DNA of 46,081 nucleotides, from positions 1-46,081 of the forward strand of contig CAKSWU010000016.1 in assembly GCA_934513205.1 (NCBI GenBank). Reading direction: 5' to 3'. Source of the stretch: an uncultured Faecalibacterium sp. Lineage in GTDB: Bacteria > Bacillota > Clostridia > Oscillospirales > Ruminococcaceae. Positions 1 through 7,135 of this stretch are shown piece after piece. Numbering within the stretch: position 1 is the first letter of the stretch; each line of letters begins with the position of its first letter. The notes below the pieces were generated by a model. That model was given only the letters and a program-made list of their open reading frames with translations. It did not search any database and had not been told where the DNA came from. The translations under genes and the position numbers were made by a program.

Positions 1-182
1 GGTGTATCCTTGATCTGAAAGGCGTTCAGAACGACACAGGGCATGACCAGATAGACAAAGACCACAGACAGCACCTTGCTGTCCGATGCCTTCAACAAGC
101 CGGTTTTTACAACGGCATATCCCATCAGCAGAATCAGAAATAGCTGTGCGATCTGCTGCATCAATAAAAGGCTGATTTGCAT
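1..182 (-). CDS. AEC-family transporter (malate/auxin-efflux-type permease), N-terminal part
   Basis: Only the first 60 codons lie in the window; the gene continues past base 1. The reading starts MQISLLLMQQIAQLFLILL and runs through two hydrophobic segments (about residues 5-22 and 37-50) separated by VVKTGLLKASDSKVLS. This is the usual start of AEC-family permeases, which have ten membrane spans and export or import organic anions. The start is set by an AGAGGAAA ribosome binding site six bases upstream of ATG. A good promoter lies at 220-248. The substrate cannot be told from this piece. The family call is quite safe because the GYxxxKxGLL and S.K.LS..V.Y..MP patterns are typical. Confidence 0.8.
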   Translation of the reverse strand, partial: MQISLLLMQQIAQLFLILLMGYAVVKTGLLKASDSKVLSVVFVYLVMPCVVLNAFQIKDT

Positions 183-219
183 TTGGATTTCCTCTTTTGC
201 AATTCGTTTTTGCAGCACA

Positions 220-248
220 ATCCTACTCCATTAGCGGGGCATCGTCAA
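220..248 (-). promoter_or_regulatory. promoter of the AEC transporter gene
   Basis: On the minus strand TTGACG is followed after exactly 17 bases by TAGGAT, about 30 bases upstream of the ribosome binding site of the permease gene. No operator-like palindrome is visible next to it. Confidence 0.6.
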
Positions 249-277
249 GAGAAAACAGAAAAATGCGATCAGAATAA

Positions 278-307
278 GAAAAAACGGATGGCTCCGCAGA
301 ACCATCC
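278..307 (-). terminator. intrinsic terminator, minus strand
   Basis: On the minus strand GGATGG and CCATCC form a stem around a ten-base loop, followed by GTTTTTTC. It sits upstream of the AEC gene promoter, so it should end a transcript coming from the right. No intact minus-strand gene remains there, which suggests that its gene was lost. Confidence 0.55.
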
Positions 308-362
308 ACTAAAATCTGAGATAATTCGTTATCCGATGAAGTGTTAGAAGTAAAATAGGGAG

Positions 363-423
363 AAAGCCCTACAAGGCTCAAATTGGTTCACAAGACCGAT
401 CGAAAAGCCTGTAGGGCTTTTTT
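363..423 (+). terminator. intrinsic terminator, plus strand
   Basis: AAAGCCCTACAAGGCT (363-378) pairs with AGCCTGTAGGGCTTT (406-420), with one bulged base, followed by a T run. No plus-strand gene precedes it inside the window, so it looks like an orphan left by a rearrangement. Confidence 0.65.
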
Positions 424-463
424 ATGCTTTTTAAATCTGTATTTGAAAAAAGTTGTCTAGGAA

Positions 464-751
464 TTGACATCGTGCAGAGTTCATGGTCACGCATGCCGCC
501 ATACATTGATCGTAGCAACCGTTACGACCCGGACGGAAAAGAAGAAAAACCAGCCCACCCATGTGCTGGTGGATTCCAACCCGGCGTTTGAAGAACCGTC
601 CATGATTCTTCTGGAACAGATTTTTACGATCGATAAATCCCGCATCGAACGCTTTATGGGCTATGCCAGCAAGGCTGAAATGCTCCGCATTGATATGGCT
701 TTGCTGGTCAGTCTGGCTCTGAACGTTCTGAGCGGAAACCGCAGCGAATAG
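464..751 (+). pseudogene. MazF/PemK-family mRNA interferase toxin, N-terminally truncated
   Basis: The translation from about residue 15 (LIVATVTTRTEKKKNQPTHV, then LLEQIFTIDKSRIERFMGYA) matches the C-terminal two thirds of MazF/PemK toxins. These are ribosome-independent endoribonucleases normally held in check by an antitoxin. The family's N-terminal strand with the RP-x-V-V-x-S/Q-N-D segment is missing. A stop (TAG at 458-460) precedes the fragment in frame, and the only start is a TTG with no clear ribosome binding site. No antitoxin gene is adjacent. The first 14 residues look scrambled, so the protein is very likely inactive. Confidence in the family is good; the pseudogene call is an inference from length. 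Confidence 0.7.
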
Positions 752-811
752 CGGACAACCAGTAACCCGTAAAAATGAGGTGATAGCGATGTAATCGGAG
801 GTGAGTGAGCC

Positions 812-1048
812 ATGCGAAAGAGTGCCCCCATTGAAGTGGTGGTACATTACCCCAAAACCGAGGAAGGCTGGGAAGAGTTGGGCAAGCGTGTCGCAACTGC
901 ACACGCCAACTATGTGATCGAAAAAATCGAGCGGCTGAACTGCCCCGCATGGCAGAAGCTGGAACTGTATCAGGCAGTCGTTGATACCACCAAGGGCACC
1001 TATCAGCCCAAGGAACACCAGAAACCCGGCTGGCAGCCCAGCCGATAA
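812..1048 (+). CDS. small conserved-looking hypothetical protein (78 aa)
   Basis: I do not recognise a domain. The protein is hydrophilic, starts MRKSAPIEVVVHYPK, has a helical middle with repeated A, E and K residues, and ends in a Pro/Gln-rich tail (QPKEHQKPGWQPSR). The ATG follows a good GGAGGTGAG ribosome binding site, and a near-perfect terminator follows directly at 1051, so it is probably a real gene. It lies 60 bases after the MazF-like fragment and ahead of other mobile-element debris, so it may be cargo of a former integrative element. It has no membrane segment and no signal peptide. Confidence 0.55.
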   Translation: MRKSAPIEVVVHYPKTEEGWEELGKRVATAHANYVIEKIERLNCPAWQKLELYQAVVDTTKGTYQPKEHQKPGWQPSR

Positions 1049-1050
1049 AC

Positions 1051-1133
1051 AAAGTCCCACGCTCAACATACGCTTTTCTGTTCTGACCGAGCACGGTCGG
1101 ATGCAGAGGCGGTGTTGAGCGTGGGACTTTTTG
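1051..1133 (+). terminator. long hairpin terminator
   Basis: A perfect 18-bp stem (AAAGTCCCACGCTCAACA at 1051-1068 with its complement at 1113-1130) encloses a second hairpin (GACCG-AGCA-CGGTC) and ends in T residues. It closes the small gene at 812-1048. Confidence 0.85.
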
Positions 1134-1179
1134 TGTTACATAAGTCTTTTGAAATGCGGCTCGGCTGCCGGGAATCTCC

Positions 1180-1809
1180 GTGGCAAATTACTGGGTCGAT
1201 ACGGCCGAGGTTCATGGTTTGAAACGAGTGGTTTCGGTAAGTGAGAACTTCAAAAGGGAAGATGAAAGCCTTATTACTGCAAATACGATCTTGAAGAACA
1301 GTCTGGGAACAGGCTATCTGGAAGAATTTAACCGCAGGACAAGCCTGAAAGAGAGAATCCGGCTTCTTGTGGATGCAATGGGAGAGGCAACCAGAATGCA
1401 GAATATGGGCGCATATCTTACGACATTGTTTGAGGTAGATGCGCTTTTTCTGAATCAGGACCGGCACCTGAACAATATTGCGCTGATCCGGGATAGATCC
1501 GGTTATAAGCCCTGCCCGATTTTTGACTGCGGAGCTTCTTTCTTACTGGATTTTGCTCTGTACAGCCCTGAAATTGAAAGCTGTGCCTATCTGACAAAGG
1601 CACAGTGCCTTCCGTTCAAATCCCGGTTTACGCAGACGGTGCATACGGCACAAATTCTTTACGGAAAGCAGCTTGTGGTAAACATTGATAAAACAAGTAT
1701 CGATACGATCCTCGATAAATATCTATGTTATTACCCCAAACAGTTCCACTTTTTGCTGAAAGAGCGAATTATGACGGTTCTTATGGAACAGCAGAAAAAA
1801 CTGTTTTGA
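1180..1809 (+). pseudogene. HipA-like kinase C-terminal domain, truncated
   Basis: About 209 residues remain. Residues 84-105 carry VDALFLNQDRHLNN, the catalytic-loop pattern N-x-D-R-H-x-x-N of HipA-type serine/threonine kinases. About 20 residues later PIFDCGAS is the equivalent of the metal-binding D-x-G segment. The ATP-binding N-terminal half of the family is missing, and the reading begins at a GTG directly after terminator-like sequence with no convincing ribosome binding site, so I read it as a broken gene. HipA-like kinases are toxins of type II systems or nucleoside/lipid-type kinases of unknown role. The base composition is lower in GC than the downstream genes, in keeping with transfer. 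Confidence 0.6.
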
Positions 1810-1813
1810 TTTG

Positions 1814-1901
1814 GAGTAACTCATATATTATGGCAGTCCATAAAATCAGCCCATCTGTAACATCCACCTGAGTTACTCGGTAGCTCACAGACGGGCTGAT
1901 T
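1814..1901. repeat. interleaved inverted repeats between HipA-like and recombinase remnants
   Basis: Two pairs of complementary arms alternate. GAGTAACTC (1814-1822) pairs with GAGTTACTC (1870-1878). AATCAGCCCATCTGT (1844-1858) pairs with ACAGACGGGCTGATT (1887-1901) with one mismatch. The second pair alone could be a terminator for the kinase fragment, though the T run after it is poor. GAGTNACTC is itself a dyad and occurs twice, so it could also be a protein binding site. Confidence 0.5.
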
Positions 1902-1927
1902 CTATGTCCGGGGAAAATCTCCGATCC

Positions 1928-2188
1928 TCACATATGCAGCATAGCGGTGCCGCCCAACCAGCGCCCGGTCTTTGCCAGCTCGTGCATGTTGTCCCGGATA
2001 CGCTCTGCGATGGTCTCACGTTCCAGCTGACTGAACACCGATGCGATGTACATCATCGCGCGGTCCATGGGGCTGGAGGTATCAAAGCTTTCCCGGATGG
2101 ACACAAAGTCGATGCCAAGCCGTCCAAGCTCTTCAATCAGGCTGGAAAAATCGCTGATGTTGCGGCTGATGCGGAGTTTGGCGAGTTG
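1928..2188 (-). pseudogene. serine recombinase (resolvase/invertase family), internal fragment
   Basis: On the minus strand the frame reads ISRNISDFSSLIEELGRLGI, then MMYIASVFSQLERETIAERI, then NMHELAKTGRWLGG, and hits a stop at 1928-1930. These segments are the middle and end of the catalytic domain and the long E helix of large serine recombinases. The N-terminal part with the nucleophilic serine and the C-terminal DNA-binding, recombinase and zinc-ribbon parts are absent. It is therefore a dead piece of an integrative element or phage recombinase, and supports reading 430-2260 as remnants of one or more such elements. Confidence 0.75.
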
Positions 2189-2240
2189 GAATTTCCCCCG
2201 GACGGACTTTTGCCGCCTGCGGGCGGCGTATATAGGCTCT

Positions 2241-2268
2241 TTTACAATGGAGTTTGATGTGGTATACT
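2241..2268 (+). promoter_or_regulatory. promoter of the GNAT gene
   Basis: TTTACA, 16 bases, TATACT, with TGTGG directly before the -10 box, which fits the Gram-positive extended -10 motif TRTGn. It lies 36 bases before the GNAT start codon. Confidence 0.6.
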
Positions 2269-2303
2269 GAATTTATAAAAATTGAAAAATGGGAAGGTGT
2301 AAA

Positions 2304-2774
2304 ATGAAAATCCGTAATGCAGAGGAAAGAGATATTCCAAGACTTCTTGCGCTGTTGGGGCAGGTATTGCAGATCCATGCAGAGATTCGACCGGATGTTT
2401 TTATTCCTGACACCACCAAATACACTGTCTGCGAACTGACTGAACTTTTGAAGCAGAAAGATAGACCCATCTACGTTGCCGTAAACGAGGATGATGTGTG
2501 TATGGGTTATGCCTTCTGTCAAATGCAGGAGCAGCCATTTTCTACGAATATGGTGCCCTTTAAGTCGCTGTTCATCGACGATTTGTGCGTTGACCAGCAG
2601 GCACGGGGACAGCACATCGGAGAAAGCCTGTTTGAATATGTAAAGCAGCAGGCAAAAGAGCAAGGCTGCTATGAGGTGACGCTGAACGTCTGGGCAGGAA
2701 ACACCTCGGCAGAGCACTTCTACGAAAAAATGGGCATGAAGACAAAGGAACGCCAGATGGAATATATCCTGTGA
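2304..2774 (+). CDS. GNAT-family N-acetyltransferase
   Basis: Predicted 156-residue cytoplasmic enzyme that would move an acetyl group from acetyl-CoA to an amine of an unknown substrate. The family signature is clear: beta-4 with LFIDDLCVDQQARGQHIGES (the acetyl-CoA pyrophosphate loop Q-x-R-G-x-x-I/G), then VTLNVWAGNTSAEHFYEKMG, the usual N-x-x-A-x-x-F-Y-E-K-x-G end of the fold. I chose the ATG at 2304 rather than the in-frame ATG at 2289, because the GGAAGGTG ribosome binding site lies at proper distance only from 2304. The gene stands alone with its own promoter between mobile-element remnants, and has lower GC than the downstream GH31 gene. Confidence 0.85.
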   Translation: MKIRNAEERDIPRLLALLGQVLQIHAEIRPDVFIPDTTKYTVCELTELLKQKDRPIYVAVNEDDVCMGYAFCQMQEQPFSTNMVPFKSLFIDDLCVDQQARGQHIGESLFEYVKQQAKEQGCYEVTLNVWAGNTSAEHFYEKMGMKTKERQMEYIL

Positions 2775-2989
2775 GCAGAGCGAACGGTTGATTTTTATGT
2801 TGAAGATTTTCGGCTTTCCGATGGTCGTCAACTGGGATAGTGTCATAAGCCATCGCTCTGAAAAAAATCATAACCCGCAAGAAAGTGGTCTTGATCGTAC
2901 GCTTCGATTCATGTTATACTATGGAAATCCAGAAAAATAGAGCAGCTACTTAACAAAAGGTGTAGAATCAAGTCAAAGAGGCGATTCAA

Positions 2990-3594
2990 ATGTTGCACGA
3001 CGAGGCAAGGAAACTATTGATTCGGGCATTGGAAAGGAGTCATAATGTCCGGGAAGTAGCAAGAAACTACTGTGCTAACCGGAGTACTGTCTACCGCCTG
3101 AAAAAGCGTTTGGACGAAACCGGTTCAATTGAAACTTGAACCTACCTTCGTGGAAGAAACCCGGCATTGCCCCCGGAAGAAGTTAAAAATATCAACCAGC
3201 TTGTAAAAAACAGACCGGACATAACAATGCAGGAGATCATTGAGACTCTTCACCTTACCGTCAGCAATGAAACTGTCCGAAAAACAGTTCGGCAATTGGG
3301 ATATCGCCGTAAGAAGAAAGCTCTTCATGCTAGTGAATAGGAGCGTCCCCGATGTGGCGCAGAAGAGGAAAAACTGGAACGGCCTTATATCTGAATTCAA
3401 GGCAAGTGATCTTGCGTTTCTGGATGAAAGCGGATGCAATACGGATGTGACAAGGCGGTATGCCTATTCGCTTGGTGGAAGCAGAGCCGTTGACTCTACT
3501 TCGCTTTCCAAACCGAAGAATACGACTATTCTGTCATCCATCCAGTTGGATGGGACACTACGGGATACCACTCTGTTTCGCCTTCTGACCGCTT
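2990..3594 (+). pseudogene. IS630-family transposase remnant
   Basis: The first piece (2990-3139, 49 codons) is a helix-turn-helix domain (NVREVARNYCANRSTVYRLK) ending in a TGA. The reading resumes in another frame with EEVKNINQLVKNRPDITMQE and SNETVRKTVRQLGYRRKKK, meets a TAG, and continues with DLAFLDESGCNTDVTRRYAY, the first catalytic aspartate region of the DDE domain. The sequence breaks off after TTLFRLLTA at 3594, so the second aspartate and the final glutamate are missing. With two or more disabling changes and a missing end it cannot transpose alone. It ends about 120 bases before the GH31 start codon and may have brought or disrupted regulatory sequence there. Confidence 0.85.
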
Positions 3595-3717
3595 AGGCTG
3601 GTTCAAATCTTGTGATTATTTGCACTAATTCATGGGATTGCTATCATTGTCCATCAAAAATACGTTGGTACGTTTTACACTGTAACGATTCAAAAAACAA
3701 AGGAGAGGTGTTTTGCT

Positions 3718-5772
3718 ATGATCTACAAAAAGCGATACGGTCAACCGTTTGATACCGAAAGTGTAGTGGGTTCTTTTTTGCCCATGATGGAAACGATCCC
3801 CTATCTGACCAAGGAGCCGGATGGTTTCTCCTATGCCATGGAACCGCAGGATGTCCTGTATGGTCTTGGCGAAAACGTCCGTGGTATCAACAAGCGCGGG
3901 TGGGTGTACGAAAGCAAATGCTCCGATGACGGCAACCATACCGAGGGCAAATCCTCGCTGTACGGTGCTTATAATTTTATGATCGTGTCCGGCAAGGATA
4001 CATTTGGCATTTTTATCGACTACCCGGGCAAGGTCACCTTTGACTGCGGCTACACCGACCTGGATACCTTACGCATCACGGTGGCCGAGGAAAATTACGA
4101 TTTCTACATTATTGAGGGCGAGAGCCTGACCGATATTGTGCACCAGTTCCGCCAGTTGGTGGGGCGCAGTTATATTCCGCCCAAATGGGCTTTTGGCAAC
4201 GCCCAGAGCCGCTGGAGCTACATGAACGAGGACGAGGTCCGCGAGGTGGTGGCAAATTACCGTGCCAATCATATGCCGCTGGACGCTGTGGTTTTGGATA
4301 TCGATTACATGGAGCGTTACAAGGACTTTACGGTGGATGCGCAGCGCTTCCCGCGTTTTGCAGACTTTGCCGCCGAGATGAAAGCGCAGGGCATCCATCT
4401 TGTCCCCATCATCGATGCAGCAGTCAAGGTCGAAGATGGATATGATGTGTACGAGGAGGGCGTGAAAAACGGCTACTTCTGCACGAATCAGGATGGCACC
4501 CCCTTTGTAGCCGGTGTGTGGCCGGGACGGGTACACTTCCCCGATATGCTCAACCCGGAAGCCCGTGCCTGGTTTGGCAGTCAATATAAAGTTCTGCTGG
4601 ATCAGGGGATCGAGGGCTTCTGGAATGATATGAACGAGCCTGCTATTTTCTACGCAGAGGAAAGACTGAAAAAGACCTTTGCTAAAATTGGGGAATACAA
4701 CAAGCAAAACCTGGATATTTCCAGCTTTGGTGCTTTTACCGGCATGGTGGCAGAGCTTTCCAACAACGAAAACGATTATAAGCTGTTCTACCACAACACC
4801 AAACAGGGGCGTATGCGGCACGACAAGGTACATAATCTTTTTGGTTATAACATGACCCGTGCTGCAGGCGAGGCTTTTGAGCGGCTGGAGCCGGACAAGC
4901 GCATTTTGATATACTCCCGTTCTGCCTGCATCGGGATGCACCGGTATGGCGGCATCTGGACTGGCGACAACCATTCTTGGTGGAGCCACATTCTGCTTGC
5001 GCTGCACATGATGCCCTCCCTGAATATGTGCGGCTTCCTGTACGAAGGCCCCGACATTGGCGGCTTTGGCAGCAATACCACGGAGGATCTGGTGCTGCGC
5101 TGGTACGGCTTGGGCATCTTCTCTCCGCTGCTGCGGAACCACTCTGCCAAGGACACCCGCCGGCAGGAACCCTACCGCTTTAAGAACAAGGCTGCCTTTG
5201 CCGGTATTTTACAACTGCGCTACCTGCTGCTGCCCTACATTTACAGCGAGTACATGAAAGCTGCCCTGCACGACGGCATGTACTGTATGCCGTTGGCGTT
5301 CGCCTTCCCGGAGGACGACTTTGCCCGCCGGGTGGAGGATGAGGTGATGATCGGTGAAAGCCTGTTGATCGCCCCGGTATATGAGCAAAATGCCCGAGGT
5401 CGGTATGTTTATCTGCCGGAGGAGATGCTGCAGGTGCGGGTAAAGTGCAGCGAAAGCAACCGCATCGAAACCAGCGTGCTGCCAGCAGGCCATCATTACA
5501 TTCCGGTGGAGCTGGATGAAGTGGTGTTCTTTATGCGCAAGGGACACCTTCTGCCCCTTGCCAAGGACGGCAAAAAGATCCAGAGCGTTGCCGATGTGGA
5601 TTTTGCAGATCTGCGCCTGCTTGCCTATGCTCCCGATGGTGCATCCTATGAATACTATACCGATGACGGCGAGACAAAGGATTATGATAAGCCGGAACAT
5701 TTTGTGCATATCACGCTGGATGCGGATGGAAACGCAAAGAGCGATCGTGCTACGGTCAAAGTAGAAGGATAA
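3718..5772 (+). CDS. alpha-glucosidase, glycoside hydrolase family 31
   Basis: 684-residue retaining glycosidase expected to remove terminal alpha-linked glucose (or a related alpha-linked sugar) from oligosaccharides. The GH31 nucleophile motif W-N-D-M-N-E-P lies at residues 302-308 (nucleophile D304). The acid/base segment GGIWTGDNHSWW carries D417. The N-terminal galactose-mutarotase-like domain covers about residues 1-150, the barrel about 155-520, and beta-sandwich domains follow with YEYYTDDGETKDYDK near the end. There is no signal peptide, so it is cytoplasmic and would act on imported sugars. The start follows AAAGGAGAGGTG. The gene is monocistronic between the IS630 remnant and a terminator at 5799. 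Exact linkage specificity cannot be read from sequence. Confidence 0.93.
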   Translation: MIYKKRYGQPFDTESVVGSFLPMMETIPYLTKEPDGFSYAMEPQDVLYGLGENVRGINKRGWVYESKCSDDGNHTEGKSSLYGAYNFMIVSGKDTFGIFIDYPGKVTFDCGYTDLDTLRITVAEENYDFYIIEGESLTDIVHQFRQLVGRSYIPPKWAFGNAQSRWSYMNEDEVREVVANYRANHMPLDAVVLDIDYMERYKDFTVDAQRFPRFADFAAEMKAQGIHLVPIIDAAVKVEDGYDVYEEGVKNGYFCTNQDGTPFVAGVWPGRVHFPDMLNPEARAWFGSQYKVLLDQGIEGFWNDMNEPAIFYAEERLKKTFAKIGEYNKQNLDISSFGAFTGMVAELSNNENDYKLFYHNTKQGRMRHDKVHNLFGYNMTRAAGEAFERLEPDKRILIYSRSACIGMHRYGGIWTGDNHSWWSHILLALHMMPSLNMCGFLYEGPDIGGFGSNTTEDLVLRWYGLGIFSPLLRNHSAKDTRRQEPYRFKNKAAFAGILQLRYLLLPYIYSEYMKAALHDGMYCMPLAFAFPEDDFARRVEDEVMIGESLLIAPVYEQNARGRYVYLPEEMLQVRVKCSESNRIETSVLPAGHHYIPVELDEVVFFMRKGHLLPLAKDGKKIQSVADVDFADLRLLAYAPDGASYEYYTDDGETKDYDKPEHFVHITLDADGNAKSDRATVKVEG

Positions 5773-5798
5773 TCGTCAGTCATTACGCAGTTCCTATA

Positions 5799-5839
5799 GA
5801 GTGACAGCGTTTCAGCTTGAAATGCTGCCACTCTTTTTT
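5799..5839 (+). terminator. terminator of the GH31 gene
   Basis: GAGTGACAGCGTTTCA pairs with TGAAATGCTGCCACTC apart from two mismatched positions, and six T residues follow. Confidence 0.8.
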
Positions 5840-5873
5840 GTTGTCTATATCACAGATGAAATAGCGTTCCATC

Positions 5874-5902
5874 TTGAAAACAGCGTAAAGATTTATTATA
5901 AT
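5874..5902 (+). promoter_or_regulatory. promoter of the 5943 gene
   Basis: TTGAAA, 17 bases, TATAAT. The same two boxes with the same spacing precede the Y-family polymerase at 9968-9996, and in both the bases after the -35 box begin ACA. Confidence 0.7.
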
Positions 5903-5942
5903 AAGATAAATGGTTGTATTTTTCGCAAAGGAGCTGTGAGGA

Positions 5943-6230
5943 ATGAATCGGAACTGCCGCCATAAAACAGAAAAGGTCTATGTGAAGGTGAACTCTGATT
6001 TTGACGCCACCGGCTATATGCAGCCCCGGCAGATCACATGGGGCGACGGTCGGACATATCCCATCGAGCAGGTGCGGGACTTTCGCCCTGCAAATACCAT
6101 TGCCGATATGCCCGACGACTGTTATACTGTAATGGTAAAGGGGCAGGAGCGGCACCTGTTTTTCGAGCGTTCCGACCCACGGTTTCCCTCCCGGTTCGGC
6201 AGATGGTTCGTGGAGGTGGAAACCAAATAA
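5943..6230 (+). CDS. small hypothetical protein (95 aa), likely part of a lost polymerase operon
   Basis: No known catalytic motif. The protein is hydrophilic, has VYVKVNSDFDATGYMQPRQI near the start and DDCYTVMVKGQERHLFFE followed by GRWFVEVE at the end, a beta-rich pattern. I recall similar small proteins next to Y-family polymerase genes in clostridia, but could not check this. The context agrees: the next reading frame begins with the first codons of a Y-family polymerase (see 6250). The start is supported by AAAGGAGCTGTGAGGA. Function unknown. Confidence 0.65.
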   Translation: MNRNCRHKTEKVYVKVNSDFDATGYMQPRQITWGDGRTYPIEQVRDFRPANTIADMPDDCYTVMVKGQERHLFFERSDPRFPSRFGRWFVEVETK

Positions 6231-6249
6231 CACAAAGGATGGGTGAATC

Positions 6250-6444
6250 ATGGCAGCGCAGCGCACCTATCTGGCAATTTCTACGGGTGTGTATGGCTAT
6301 CCGCTGGATGCCGCCACCCAAATTGCAGTGGATACAGTGGCGGATTGGCTGCAAAGCCACACTGACTGCGAGATGAAGGTCATCTTCTGCTGCTTTGATG
6401 CCCGGACGGCGCAGGTGTATCAGACAAAAATGAAAACGGAGTAA
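6250..6444 (+). pseudogene. in-frame chimera: start of a Y-family polymerase joined to the end of a macrodomain protein
   Basis: The first ten residues, MAAQRTYLAI, match the start of the intact polymerase at 10069 (RTYLAI there), and 17 bases (6262-6278 and 10084-10100) are identical. From residue 11 the protein reads STGVYGYPLDAATQIAVDTV and continues as the last third of a macrodomain ADP-ribose-binding protein (the I-S-T-G-V-Y-G-Y-P loop that holds the distal ribose). The rest of both parent genes is missing. A 64-residue product could be made from its AAGGATGGGTG ribosome binding site, but it lacks the N-terminal half of the macro fold. I read it as a deletion scar. Confidence 0.75.
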
Positions 6445-6447
6445 GCA

Positions 6448-7113
6448 TTGAAATACAGAGAGATTGTGGACGGCATCTTTCTTGATCGTCCCAACCGTTT
6501 TATTGCCCATGTGGATGTGAACGGTGCGGTGGAAACCGTCCATGTCAAAAACACCGGGCGGTGCAAGGAACTGCTGCTGCCTGGTGTAGCAGTGCGTCTG
6601 GAAGTGTCGGATAACCCGAAACGCAAGACAAAATACGACCTTGTGGCGGTACGCAAACAGGAACTTGGCTGGATCAATATGGACAGTCAGGCACCCAACA
6701 AGGTGGTAGGAGAATGGCTCTCAAAGCAGGAGTTTGACCTTGTCAGGCCGGAGTTTACCTACGGAAAATCCCGCATCGACTTCTACATGGAAAAGGGCGA
6801 ACAGAAATACCTGCTGGAAGTCAAAGGCTGCACACTGGAAGTGGGCGGTATCGGTTATTTCCTGGATGCGCCCACCGAACGGGGCGTGAAGCACTTGCAT
6901 GAGTTAGCGCAGGCACAGCAGGCAGGATACCGGTGTGCGGTGGCATTTGTGATTCAAATGGAAGGCGTTACGGAAGTGCGGTCCAACATCAGCACACAGC
7001 CGGAGTTTGGGACGGCTCTGGAACAAGCAAGGGCAGCAGGTGTGCGCGTGTTGTTTCTGCTATGCCGCATCGGACAGGACAGCCTGGAAATTGTAGAACA
7101 GCGGGAAGGGTGA
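6448..7113 (+). CDS. sfsA: SfsA family protein (sugar fermentation stimulation protein; DNA-binding nuclease-like fold)
   Basis: 221 residues, the normal family length. It has the N-terminal OB-fold-like part (FIAHVDVNGAVETVHVKNTG, then LLLPG) and the nuclease-like core SRIDFYMEKG followed by YLLEVKGCTL, which gives the D...E-x-K metal-site pattern of PD-(D/E)XK enzymes. It ends with the conserved PTERGVKHLHEL and RSNISTQPEF segments. The start is a TTG six bases after GGAG and four bases after the stop of the chimera, so it depends on the same transcript. The original E. coli phenotype was sugar fermentation under a cAMP-independent CRP; later work on the family points to nucleic-acid cleavage. 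Its biological role here is unclear. Confidence 0.9.
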   Translation: MKYREIVDGIFLDRPNRFIAHVDVNGAVETVHVKNTGRCKELLLPGVAVRLEVSDNPKRKTKYDLVAVRKQELGWINMDSQAPNKVVGEWLSKQEFDLVRPEFTYGKSRIDFYMEKGEQKYLLEVKGCTLEVGGIGYFLDAPTERGVKHLHELAQAQQAGYRCAVAFVIQMEGVTEVRSNISTQPEFGTALEQARAAGVRVLFLLCRIGQDSLEIVEQREG

Positions 7114-7135
7114 AGCCAGTACCGTCGTTTTGCTG

